Source: Alphaproteobacteria bacterium
Lineage (GTDB): Bacteria > Pseudomonadota > Alphaproteobacteria > UBA8366
Assembly (NCBI GenBank): GCA_030743445.1
Contig: JASLSL010000347.1
Location: 1-13,898 of the forward strand
Direction of reading: 5' to 3'
DNA length: 13,898 bases
Of the stretch, positions 7,719-13,898 are shown one piece after another. The stretch's first letter is position 1. Every line of letters begins with the position of its first letter. Under the pieces are notes generated by a model, which worked only from the letters and a program-made list of their open reading frames with translations, was not told the DNA's origin and ran no database searches. A program made the translations under genes and the position numbers.

Positions 7719-8621
7719 ATGAACACCATCAAGAAGATTTGGCGTTGGCTCGGCAGAAACCGGAATCGGGCGATATTGGGATTTCTCGGCGCCGGTCTCT
7801 TGGCCGTGGCGCCGTTCGCGCGCGATATCTACGATTACGTCGCCGGTTCGATCGACCCGCCAAAGAAAGAGGAAGCATGCCTCGAGCCGCCGGAAAAGAT
7901 ACCGGATAAACTAGCGACGTACCTCTATGCCAGCTCGATCGAGATCGTCGTCGTGGCCCGCAAGGGTGTTTTGACGGAATCCCATGTTGTCGGGTTGAAG
8001 GAAAAAAATTACACGGTATTTCCGGAAACGCCACGAATTCTGATCAACAACCACTTCGGCTTTTTCTTTTGCAACGCGATTTACAGCGCGAAGGATATCC
8101 CCCCGAAAAGGATGCACGAATCCTACGTTCTGGTCCGCGAAGTGATGATTCCGATCGATACGGCGACTCGCATCCGATCGGAAGGGATCGTTTCCTCGGA
8201 GACCCTGGAACGCGCCCCGCGCGAGAAGAAAGTGAAAATCGAAGATGCGGGTACCGCCATCGATGGAACCTGGGTCGGCGAGTACGTATATGCCCAGGAC
8301 CGGTTGTTGAAGCCCGTGAAGTTCAAGGTCGATATGATCTCCGACGGCCAGAAAATTTTCGGTGCCGTTTTGGAACCGAAAACCTTCGGCAGCGGCGGAT
8401 CGAAGGCAAAGCGTTTGTTGGCGACACTCGTGGGATCGGTGCGCCGTAACGGCGTTGTCGAGTTCATAAAAACCTACCGCGGTGTGGCCGGTACCTTTCA
8501 CTCGATTTCGTATGAGGGTATCTGGGATTTCCAAACCCGATCGATTACCGGGAAATGGGCGGACCCGAATTCAGCCAGTTGGTGGGGTCGGTTCGTCATG
8601 TTTCAGGAACGGGCCGAATAG
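7719..8621 (+). CDS. Membrane-anchored protein of unknown function sharing its C-terminal domain with the caspase
   Basis: 300-residue protein I do not recognise as a named family. A basic N-terminus (KKIWRWLGRNRNR) precedes one hydrophobic helix (about 18-34), so by the positive-inside rule the rest faces the periplasm. A middle region (about 50-175) has two cysteines (54 and 118) that could pair in the periplasm. Residues 181-296 form a beta-rich module that aligns with the end of the caspase-like protease: GTWVGEYVY, ILEP-like VLEPKTFG, LATLVGS, FIKTYRGVAG, HSISYEG, ITGKW. No catalytic motif is visible. The ATG at 7719 is preferred, with AAGG at 7705-7708 upstream; a GTG at 7710 lies too close to it. 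It is divergent from the SMP-30-like gene and convergent with the spermidine-synthase-like gene. Base composition is among the lowest in GC here. Confidence 0.8.
   Translation: MNTIKKIWRWLGRNRNRAILGFLGAGLLAVAPFARDIYDYVAGSIDPPKKEEACLEPPEKIPDKLATYLYASSIEIVVVARKGVLTESHVVGLKEKNYTVFPETPRILINNHFGFFFCNAIYSAKDIPPKRMHESYVLVREVMIPIDTATRIRSEGIVSSETLERAPREKKVKIEDAGTAIDGTWVGEYVYAQDRLLKPVKFKVDMISDGQKIFGAVLEPKTFGSGGSKAKRLLATLVGSVRRNGVVEFIKTYRGVAGTFHSISYEGIWDFQTRSITGKWADPNSASWWGRFVMFQERAE
8259..8606 (+). other. Shared C-terminal domain, copy in the anchored protein
   Basis: Residues 181-296 of the anchored protein. By eye they align with the last 111 residues of the caspase with two short gaps and about 40 identities, including W-G-x-Y-x-Y, E-P-x-T-F-G, A-T-x-x-G-S, K-T-Y, A-G, H-S and G-x-W. 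The alternating pattern suggests a beta barrel or sandwich. I cannot assign it to a named domain. Confidence 0.75.
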
Positions 8622-8710
8622 GGTCGCCACCCGTCCCATGCCGGTCGCCCTAGGACCGTCGGAGCCCGCATATTTGTCGCGCCGCATTCCTTGAAAGCAG
8701 CCTCGGGTCC

Positions 8711-10279
8711 CTACCGGGGGCGCGCGGGATTGTTGTGGCGTCGGGCGCCGAGCAGAATATTCGCGGGCGCAAAGTCGTCGGTCAGGACCTTTTTGACGTC
8801 GGCCTTGCCGGCGGTTTTGCGTTTCCCGAGCATTCTTCGCAGATCGTATCGGAATCCGTGTTTGTTCTGCAGAAGCCGCGCCCGCTCGCGCAACCCTTCG
8901 ATCGATTTCGGCGTACCCGAATAGCCGATGACGACAACGTTGCCGCCCGAAGCGAAGGTTTCCACGTTTTCGAACACGTCCGCCATGGTGGCGATCGCGC
9001 TGTTATAGAGCATGGTCGACGGTTCCACGTTGAGCACGACGACGCCCTCGGAACTCAATCGACGCTTTACCAACGAGTAGAACTCCCGGGTCAACAGGTG
9101 GAACGGCACGAACCATCCGCGGTAGGCATCCAACATGATGATGTCGAAGGCTTGCTTGTTTCGCGCCAGGAATACCCGGCCGTCGGCCTCTATGACCTTA
9201 TAGGAGCCGCTTTCCCGAATTCCGAAATACTGCTTCGCCAACTTGATGACCTTGGGATCGACCTCGACCACGGAGAAATCGATATCGGGCATGAAATGCT
9301 TGATGTACTTGGTTGTCGATCCGCCGCCCAATCCGATCATCAGGATGTTCTCGACCCGTTGCGGGTAAGCCAGTCCGACAGTCATCACGCGCGTGTACTG
9401 AAAGGGCAGTTCCAAGGGATCCGCGGTGTTGATGCGCGATTCCATGTACATCACGCGTCTGTAACCGAAGCCCATCGTCAGGTATTTGCCCTCCGAGAAA
9501 ACGAAAATACTGTTGTAGGGGCTCTCCACCGCCGCGACGACCTGCCGGGACTCCTGGCCCGCCTCGGCGCGGTCCGGCGACACGACGACCATCGTTCCGA
9601 TCAAAAGCGCCAGACCGATCTTCGTTGCTCGCCCGGCTTGGTCGACGATCCTGGACGGGGGTGAGCCCATCCGGTAGAGGACGAGCCCGCATAACAGTGT
9701 GACCGCGGCCAATGCGAAGGTTATCGATTTACTGCCGATGGTCGGGATCAGATAGAACGTCGTGAACAGCGTTCCGAAGATACTGCCGGCCGTCGAGATT
9801 CCGTACACCCGGCCGGAAATCGTTCCCGACTGCCCGGTCGTGTCCAGAATCAGCCGGATCACATAAGGCGATATGGCGCCGAGAAGCACCAATGGCGGGA
9901 AGAACAGGGTGAACGAGGCGACCATGCCGCCCATTCCCAAACTCTCCACCGCATCGACGATCCAGGCGCTGACGTCGGGCGCAATAAACGGCAGAAACGC
10001 CATATAGATCGCCGAAGGTATGATGAACATCGACAACGCGACAGTGGAGGGCAATTTATCCGCGATCCATCCGCCGACGAAATAACCCACCGCGAGAGCC
10101 GCCAAAACGGTCGAGATGATCGCCGCCCAGGTAAAAATCGACCCACCGAAATACGGAGTCAAATATCGGCTCGCCACCATTTCGAGCGCCATGATGACGG
10201 CCCCGATTACGAACGTGTTTAGGTACAGAAGACCGCTCCAAAGGCGTGACGGCGGTGAAGGCGTATCGGTTGCTGTCAT
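8711..10279 (-). CDS. Fused membrane / spermidine-synthase-like protein
   Basis: 522-residue protein with about seven N-terminal membrane helices (roughly 14-236) fused to a spermidine-synthase-like Rossmann domain (about 250-510). This is the common fused MFS/spermidine synthase architecture. The nucleotide-binding loop is IGLGGGSTTKY (315-325) with acidic Glu339 at the end of the next strand, then EADGR (365-369). LDAYRG (383-388) holds the aspartate that corresponds to the catalytic Asp of aminopropyltransferases, followed by VPFHLLTREF (391-400). It may transfer an aminopropyl group from decarboxylated S-adenosylmethionine or bind a related ligand at the membrane; activity is unproven for many fused members. 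The start is ATG at 10279 with a weak ribosome site. It lies 159 bp downstream of the caspase gene on the same strand and may be co-transcribed or have its own weak promoter. Confidence 0.88.
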   Translation of the reverse strand: MTATDTPSPPSRLWSGLLYLNTFVIGAVIMALEMVASRYLTPYFGGSIFTWAAIISTVLAALAVGYFVGGWIADKLPSTVALSMFIIPSAIYMAFLPFIAPDVSAWIVDAVESLGMGGMVASFTLFFPPLVLLGAISPYVIRLILDTTGQSGTISGRVYGISTAGSIFGTLFTTFYLIPTIGSKSITFALAAVTLLCGLVLYRMGSPPSRIVDQAGRATKIGLALLIGTMVVVSPDRAEAGQESRQVVAAVESPYNSIFVFSEGKYLTMGFGYRRVMYMESRINTADPLELPFQYTRVMTVGLAYPQRVENILMIGLGGGSTTKYIKHFMPDIDFSVVEVDPKVIKLAKQYFGIRESGSYKVIEADGRVFLARNKQAFDIIMLDAYRGWFVPFHLLTREFYSLVKRRLSSEGVVVLNVEPSTMLYNSAIATMADVFENVETFASGGNVVVIGYSGTPKSIEGLRERARLLQNKHGFRYDLRRMLGKRKTAGKADVKKVLTDDFAPANILLGARRHNNPARPR

Positions 10280-10353
10280 TGCGGTCTATGCGATCTATTT
10301 TTCCGGGATTCGCTGCAAGATCGCGTCCTGCTGGCTGATCGAACGTCGGGCGC

Positions 10354-10383
10354 AAAATACGCAGGTTTCTGCGAACCGTTCAA
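10354..10383 (-). promoter_or_regulatory. Possible promoter for the spermidine-synthase-like gene
   Basis: On the minus strand TTGAAC (10383-10378) is followed 18 bases later by TATTTT (10359-10354), each matching 4 of 6 consensus positions. The leader to the ATG would be about 70 bases. The spacer holds a small inverted repeat, CGCAG-AAAC-CTGCG, followed by TATTTT, which could alternatively be a weak terminator after the caspase gene. Low confidence either way. Confidence 0.25.
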
Positions 10384-10438
10384 GTCTACGTCGGGCGTGG
10401 ACGATCCAACGATATTCAAGGTAGAGCGCCCAGGGCGG

Positions 10439-11914
10439 CTATCTCGGCCTCATGGTAAATGGCCCCGAAGTCCGTTTGATGCGCCAAGTCCCGGAAATTT
10501 CGCGCCGCTCGCCGCTGCCCTGTAGTAGGCCGACGTACTCGACCGAATGGGACACCCCTGCGGTACCGTCGTAAGTCTTCGTGAAGCGAACCGAGCCATC
10601 GCTTTCGATCGATCCGAATATGGTTGCATACAACTCGTTTGACGTCGGATTTCCGAAGGTTCGCGGTTCGGTAATTCGTCCGGTTATCGTCGTCCCCTCC
10701 TGCTTTAGGTCGAGTTCGAACGGAACCGATTGACGGTTATTCTTGCCATAGAAGTATCGACCGGACCAGGATCGAGACAGAGAAATTCCGGATGCTGGGC
10801 CTGCAGGAGGCGTGATCGCGGCAGACTTTTGGCGCCTCAAAGTGTCGACGCGACGAACCGCAACACCTGCAAAAATACCGTTCGGGAAGCGCGACAAATA
10901 ATCCTCGAAATCGGCAATGTTGTTGCTTCCCTGGATCGACTGCCAGAACACCGTTTCCTTGTCGACCGTCGCCGTCGGGGGGGGCGATGTCGCCGGAGTG
11001 CTGGCCGGCGCCGGCCTAGAGGGAGCTGGCCGTCGCAACGCGAAGACGAAGTCGCCCCGGTCCCATTCCATGTCCCGGAGCTTGCCGTAGCGCGGCGTCT
11101 GCTTGGATCGCGTCAGGTTGGTCAACCGGTCGCTGAGGAAAAGGCCCATCTCGCTCGCCGTCACGAAGCCGTCGCCGTTGGCGTCGGCGCGTTCCTCGCC
11201 GCGCAAAGCGCGGATGAACAGTTTGCGGAACGTGCCGTCGTCCGAGACCGTCTGGCCCGCGTCGCCCGACGTCAGGAACTGGCGAACCGGCAACGTCGTC
11301 GCCCGGGTGACGGCGGCCGGCGGCAAGGCCCTGGCGCTATCGAACACGGTTCCCGAGAAACACGAGTCGAAGACCGCGAAGGCATGCTTGGATTCCGCGA
11401 GCCGGACATATTCGCCGAAGCGCCGCATCGGCAGCGCCTTGAATTTGAACCGCCTGCCGGCTTCGGGGCGCGGCGCGTCGGCCGGGATCAGGAAACCCTC
11501 GCCGTTCTCCGTGTGACCATGCCCCGCATACCAGACGAACAGCCGTGCGTCGGGGGCGGCCCCCTTGTCGATGAAGAACGCCTTGAAGACCTGTTCGAGC
11601 TCGGACGCCTTGAGGTCGGTCTTCAGCGTCACGCCGAATCCCTTGCGCCGCAATTCGTCCGCCACGGCGCGGGCATCGGCGATCGCATTGGAGAGTCGCG
11701 GCCAGCCGTTCGTGTAGTTGTCGATGCCGATGACCAGGGCATGGGAGGAGCCATATAGCTCGACTTCCTCCGCGACCGTCGCGTCCCGCGCCTCGCTCGC
11801 TTTGAGCGGCACCATGAGGCCGCGCGAACTGCTCGCCGCTTCCGCCGTGGCGGAGAGGCCAAAGCCGGCCAGCATCACACCGATCGCTATCGAGCGAATG
11901 ACTGCGGCGATCAT
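10439..11914 (-). CDS. Exported caspase-like cysteine protease (peptidase C14 family) with a C-terminal domain shared with the anchored protein
   Basis: 491-residue predicted periplasmic protease of the bacterial caspase (C14) group. Order: signal peptide (1-26, ending ATAEA); caspase domain (about 55-290) beginning SHALVIGIDNY, with catalytic His132 in WYAGHGH and Cys185 in FDSCFSG; an EF-hand-like calcium loop DANGDGFVTASE (244-255) typical of these proteins; a Pro/Ala linker (295-318); one FWQSI...FEDYLSRFPNGIF repeat (323-348), often found after bacterial caspase domains; then a beta-rich domain (381-491) matching the anchored protein at 7719. The ATG at 11914 is chosen because GGGGAGG lies 5 bases upstream; a TTG nine codons earlier is rejected. 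GC is high in the protease half and drops near residue 331, so the gene looks mosaic. It lies 102 bp downstream of glpK and has its own likely promoter. Substrate unknown. Confidence 0.93.
   Translation of the reverse strand: MIAAVIRSIAIGVMLAGFGLSATAEAASSSRGLMVPLKASEARDATVAEEVELYGSSHALVIGIDNYTNGWPRLSNAIADARAVADELRRKGFGVTLKTDLKASELEQVFKAFFIDKGAAPDARLFVWYAGHGHTENGEGFLIPADAPRPEAGRRFKFKALPMRRFGEYVRLAESKHAFAVFDSCFSGTVFDSARALPPAAVTRATTLPVRQFLTSGDAGQTVSDDGTFRKLFIRALRGEERADANGDGFVTASEMGLFLSDRLTNLTRSKQTPRYGKLRDMEWDRGDFVFALRRPAPSRPAPASTPATSPPPTATVDKETVFWQSIQGSNNIADFEDYLSRFPNGIFAGVAVRRVDTLRRQKSAAITPPAGPASGISLSRSWSGRYFYGKNNRQSVPFELDLKQEGTTITGRITEPRTFGNPTSNELYATIFGSIESDGSVRFTKTYDGTAGVSHSVEYVGLLQGSGERREISGTWRIKRTSGPFTMRPR
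10442..10774 (-). other. Shared C-terminal domain, copy in the caspase
   Basis: Residues 381-491 of the caspase. It contains SWSGRYFY, ITEPRTFGNP, LYATIFGSI, FTKTYDGTAG, HSVEY and ISGTW, each with a counterpart in the anchored protein. DNA here is about 50-55 % GC in most lines, similar to the other copy and unlike the protease-coding part. Confidence 0.75.
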
Positions 11915-11915
11915 C

Positions 11916-11994
11916 CGAACCTCCCCGAATGCGACGAACAAACGTCGCGGCGTCGTTCAGTGGAAATGGTGCAGTCGCCAGTGGCGGAAGTCAA
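11916..11994 (-). promoter_or_regulatory. Promoter and ribosome-binding region of the caspase gene
   Basis: On the minus strand a good -35 box TTGACT lies at 11994-11989; the -10 is weak (ACCATT or CACCAT about 17-18 bases on). An 11-bp inverted repeat CGCCAGTGGCG (11976-11986) sits in the spacer and could be an operator. GGGGAGG (near 11919-11926) then precedes the ATG by 5 bases. The ribosome site is clear; the promoter is tentative. Confidence 0.35.
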
Positions 11995-12016
11995 TTTGCC
12001 GTCGTGCCGGCGGTGA

Positions 12017-13510
12017 TCACCCGCCCGACCGGGTGCGGCGGACGGCGTCCCGCCAGCCGGCGTAGCGCCGGTTGCGCTCCTCGGCCGCCATCGCCGGCTC
12101 GAAGCGCTTGTCGCAGCGCCAGCGCGCGGCGAACTCCTCGGGCCCCGGGTAGAGGCCGACCTCGATGCCGGCCAGGATCGCCGCTCCCAGCGCCGTGGTC
12201 TCGGTCACCTCGGGGCGCTCGACCGCCATATCCAGCATGTCGGCGAGGAACTGCATCGTCCAGTCGTTCCCGCTGAGCCCGCCATCGACCCGGAGCGCGG
12301 TCGGCGCCGCCGCCCCGTCGGCCGCCATCGCCTCGAACAGGTCGCGGGTCTGGTAGGCGACCGCCTCGAGCGTCGCCCGCGCGATCTCGGCCGCGCCCGC
12401 GTCGCGGGTGAGGCCATAAATCGCGCCCCGCGCCTCGCTGTCCCAATAGGGCGCGCCAAGCCCGGTGAAGGCGGGGACCACGTAGACGCCGCTTTCCGGG
12501 TTGGCGGCTTTGGCCAGCTCCTCCGAGGCCGCGGCATGGTCGATCAGGCCGAGCCCGTCACGCAGCCATTGCACCGCGGCGCCGGCGATGAAGATGCTGC
12601 CCTCGATCGCATAGGTCGGCTCGCCACCCAATCGATAGGCTACGGTCGTCAGCAGGTTGTTGTCGGAGGCGACGGCCTGCTTGCCGGTGTTGATCAGGGC
12701 GAAGCAGCCGGTGCCATAGGTGCTTTTGATCATGCCGGGCTCGAAGCAGGCCTGGCCGACCGTCGCCGCCTGCTGGTCGCCCGCCATGCCGGCGATCCGG
12801 ATGGCGCCGCCGAACAGCGCCGGATCGGTGGTCCCGAAATCCGCCGCGTTGTCGAGCACTTCCGGCAGCATCGCCCGCGGCACCCGGAAGATGTCGAGCA
12901 GCTCGTCGTCCCAGTCCTGGCGGTGGATATGGAACAGCATGGTGCGCGCGGCATTGGTCGCGTCGGTTGCGTGCACCGCACCGCCGGTCAGCCGCCAGAG
13001 GAGAAAGCTGTCGATGGTGCCGAAGGCGAGCTCGCCGGCCTCGGCCTTGGCGCGCGCGCCCTCGACGTTGTCGAGCAACCACGCGATCTTCGTCGCCGAG
13101 AAATACGGGTCGAGCAGCAGGCCGGTGCGGCCGGCCACGGTCGCCGCGTGACCGGCGGCCCGCAACTCCTCGCAGGCGTCCCGGGTGCGCCGGTCCTGCC
13201 AGACGATGGCGTTGTGGACCGGCTCGCCGGTGGCGCGGTTCCAGACCACGGTGGTTTCGCGCTGGTTGGTGATGCCGATCCCGGCGATGGCGCTTGCCTC
13301 CAGCCCGGCGTGGTCGAGCACCGTGTGGCAGACCGAGAGGGTGGCGCGCCAGATCGCCTCCGGGTCGTGCTCGACCCAGCCCGGCTCGGGATAGATTTGC
13401 GGCAGTTCCTCCTGCGCCGTGGAGGTCGGCGCCGCGTCCCTGTCGAACAGAATCGCCCGTGTGCTGGTCGTGCCCTGATCGATGGCGAGGATGAAGCCGT
13501 CGGATGCCAT
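12017..13510 (-). CDS. glpK: Glycerol kinase
   Basis: Phosphorylates glycerol with ATP to sn-glycerol-3-phosphate in the cytosol, the substrate of GlpD. The 497-residue length is standard for the family. FGGY-kinase motifs seen: AIDQGTTSTRAILF near the N-terminus (phosphate-binding loop), GITNQRETTVVWN, IVWQDRRT, DATNAARTMLF, GMAGDQQAATVGQ and STYGTGCFALINTG, with VDGGLSGNDWTMQFLAD in the C-terminal half. The ATG at 13510 begins MASDGFILAIDQGTTS, matching the usual start; an upstream extension of 12 residues is not supported. No strong ribosome site is visible. It is divergent from the glutamine-synthetase-family gene across 133 bp and is followed by the caspase gene on the same strand. No facilitator or glpR gene is in the window. 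Identification secure. Confidence 0.97.
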   Translation of the reverse strand: MASDGFILAIDQGTTSTRAILFDRDAAPTSTAQEELPQIYPEPGWVEHDPEAIWRATLSVCHTVLDHAGLEASAIAGIGITNQRETTVVWNRATGEPVHNAIVWQDRRTRDACEELRAAGHAATVAGRTGLLLDPYFSATKIAWLLDNVEGARAKAEAGELAFGTIDSFLLWRLTGGAVHATDATNAARTMLFHIHRQDWDDELLDIFRVPRAMLPEVLDNAADFGTTDPALFGGAIRIAGMAGDQQAATVGQACFEPGMIKSTYGTGCFALINTGKQAVASDNNLLTTVAYRLGGEPTYAIEGSIFIAGAAVQWLRDGLGLIDHAAASEELAKAANPESGVYVVPAFTGLGAPYWDSEARGAIYGLTRDAGAAEIARATLEAVAYQTRDLFEAMAADGAAAPTALRVDGGLSGNDWTMQFLADMLDMAVERPEVTETTALGAAILAGIEVGLYPGPEEFAARWRCDKRFEPAMAAEERNRRYAGWRDAVRRTRSGG

Positions 13511-13593
13511 GTCCCGTGTCCCGAAGATCGCCCGGCATGGTCGCAAAGCCCGCCCGATTTGTCATGGTGCGACTATCCGCCCGGCGAATTGAC

Positions 13594-13623
13594 TTGAGCC
13601 CGCGACCGGATCGGCGGTCAAAT
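13594..13623 (+). promoter_or_regulatory. Possible promoter for the glutamine-synthetase-family gene
   Basis: TTGAGC (13594-13599) and TCAAAT (13618-13623), 18 bases apart, each match 4 of 6 consensus positions and leave a leader of about 15-20 bases. An inverted repeat GACCG-N6-CGGTC (13604-13619) runs into the -10 box and could bind a regulator. Tentative. Confidence 0.3.
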
Positions 13624-13643
13624 ACGGTCCCGAGGGAGGGAAG

Positions 13644-13898
13644 ATGGCCGAAAAATTCGACATGGAGGCCCTGCGGCGGTCGATCGGCACCGGCGAGATC
13701 GACACCGTGCTGGTGTGCTTTCCCGACATGCAGGCACGCCTGATCGGCAAGCGCGTGACCGGCGGGTTTTTCTTGGAGCACGCGGCGGTGGAGATGCACG
13801 CCTGCGATTACCTGCTGACCGTCGACATGGAGATGGAGCCGGTGCCGGGCTACGCGGCGGCGTCGTGGGACAAGGGCTACGGCGACTTCGCCATCCGG
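13644..13898 (+). CDS. Glutamine-synthetase-family protein, N-terminal 85 residues (runs off the window)
   Basis: The frame opens at ATG 13644 behind a strong ribosome site (GAGGGAGGG, 13632-13640) and stays open to the last base. The peptide begins MAEKFDMEALRR and continues with IDTVLVCFPDMQARLIGKRV, FFLEHAAVEMHACDYLLTVD and MEPVPGYAAASWDKGYGDF. This is the N-terminal beta-grasp region of glutamine synthetase-like ligases of the alphaproteobacterial GlnT/PuuA type, which join ammonia or an amine to the gamma-carboxyl of glutamate. The ATP-binding catalytic domain lies outside the window, so the exact substrate (ammonia, polyamine or another amine) cannot be told. It is divergent from glpK. 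Confidence 0.85.
   Translation, partial: MAEKFDMEALRRSIGTGEIDTVLVCFPDMQARLIGKRVTGGFFLEHAAVEMHACDYLLTVDMEMEPVPGYAAASWDKGYGDFAIR

Larger units (their letters stand above)
5450..10920. other. Lower-GC accessory block between the phosphate and glycerol genes
   Basis: Hand-counted 60-base lines inside the block give about 53 % (6421), 45 % (7981), 47 % (8041), 57 % (8221), 57 % (9121) and 47-53 % through most of 10561-10920. Lines outside give 82 % (481), 68 % (11161), 77 % (11281) and 68 % (12961). The block holds genes for surface or secreted proteins and no core metabolism. No integrase, transposase, tRNA or flanking direct repeat was found, so gain by transfer is an inference from composition. 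The right edge appears to fall inside the caspase gene. Confidence 0.5.

Noticed and set aside
8622..8710. Terminator between the convergent anchored-protein and spermidine-synthase-like genes
   Set aside because: I looked for a GC stem followed by a T-run on both strands and saw none convincing in these 89 bases.
10429..10442. Inverted repeat CGCCC-T/A-GGGCG just past the caspase stop as a terminator
   Set aside because: A 5-bp stem with a one-base loop and no U-run cannot form a useful terminator hairpin.
12536..13597. 353-codon plus-strand frame antisense to glpK
   Set aside because: Low-complexity Gly/Arg/Val composition and no motif, while the opposite strand encodes a complete glycerol kinase.

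Overview
The window is GC-rich chromosomal DNA that looks alphaproteobacterial, judged from the protein sequences and gene set; the genus cannot be told from here. It carries 11 protein genes (two cut by the window edges). I found no rRNA, tRNA, CRISPR array, transposase or integrase.

Left block (1-5450): the end of glpD (+) meets a UgpQ-like glycerophosphodiester phosphodiesterase (-) tail to tail with a 28-bp overlap. The phosphodiesterase is translationally coupled to an upstream Ca2+/Na+ antiporter gene (-). Divergent from the antiporter is a Na+/phosphate symporter of the NptA type with a C-terminal PhoU-like domain (+). Its stop codon shares a CTAG palindrome with the stop of a small Hpt phosphotransfer protein (-). 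Together with glpK at the far right, the theme is glycerol, glycerol-3-phosphate and phosphate handling.

Middle block (about 5450-11914): five genes that look accessory. They are a secreted DUF2891 protein (+), a secreted SMP-30/gluconolactonase-like beta-propeller (-), an inner-membrane-anchored unknown protein (+), a membrane-embedded fused spermidine-synthase-like protein (-) and an exported caspase-like protease (-). Most of this block is visibly lower in GC (about 45-57 % in sampled 60-base lines) than its flanks (about 68-82 %). The main discovery is that the anchored unknown protein and the caspase end in the same roughly 110-residue, probably beta-rich domain (about 40 identities by eye). 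A membrane-bound partner and a periplasmic caspase therefore carry a matching module, with a spermidine-synthase-like membrane protein encoded between them. The caspase gene is itself mosaic: its protease half has flank-like GC and its C-terminal half has the lower GC of the block. Four of the five proteins are predicted to face the periplasm and the fifth is in the membrane.

A perfect 16-bp palindrome with a consensus TATAAT on both strands sits in the 67-bp gap between the SMP-30-like gene and the anchored protein gene, and looks like a two-way promoter/operator.

Right block (12017-13898): glpK (-) and, divergently, the start of a glutamine-synthetase-family gene (+) that runs off the end. 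All gaps between genes are shorter than 300 bases.
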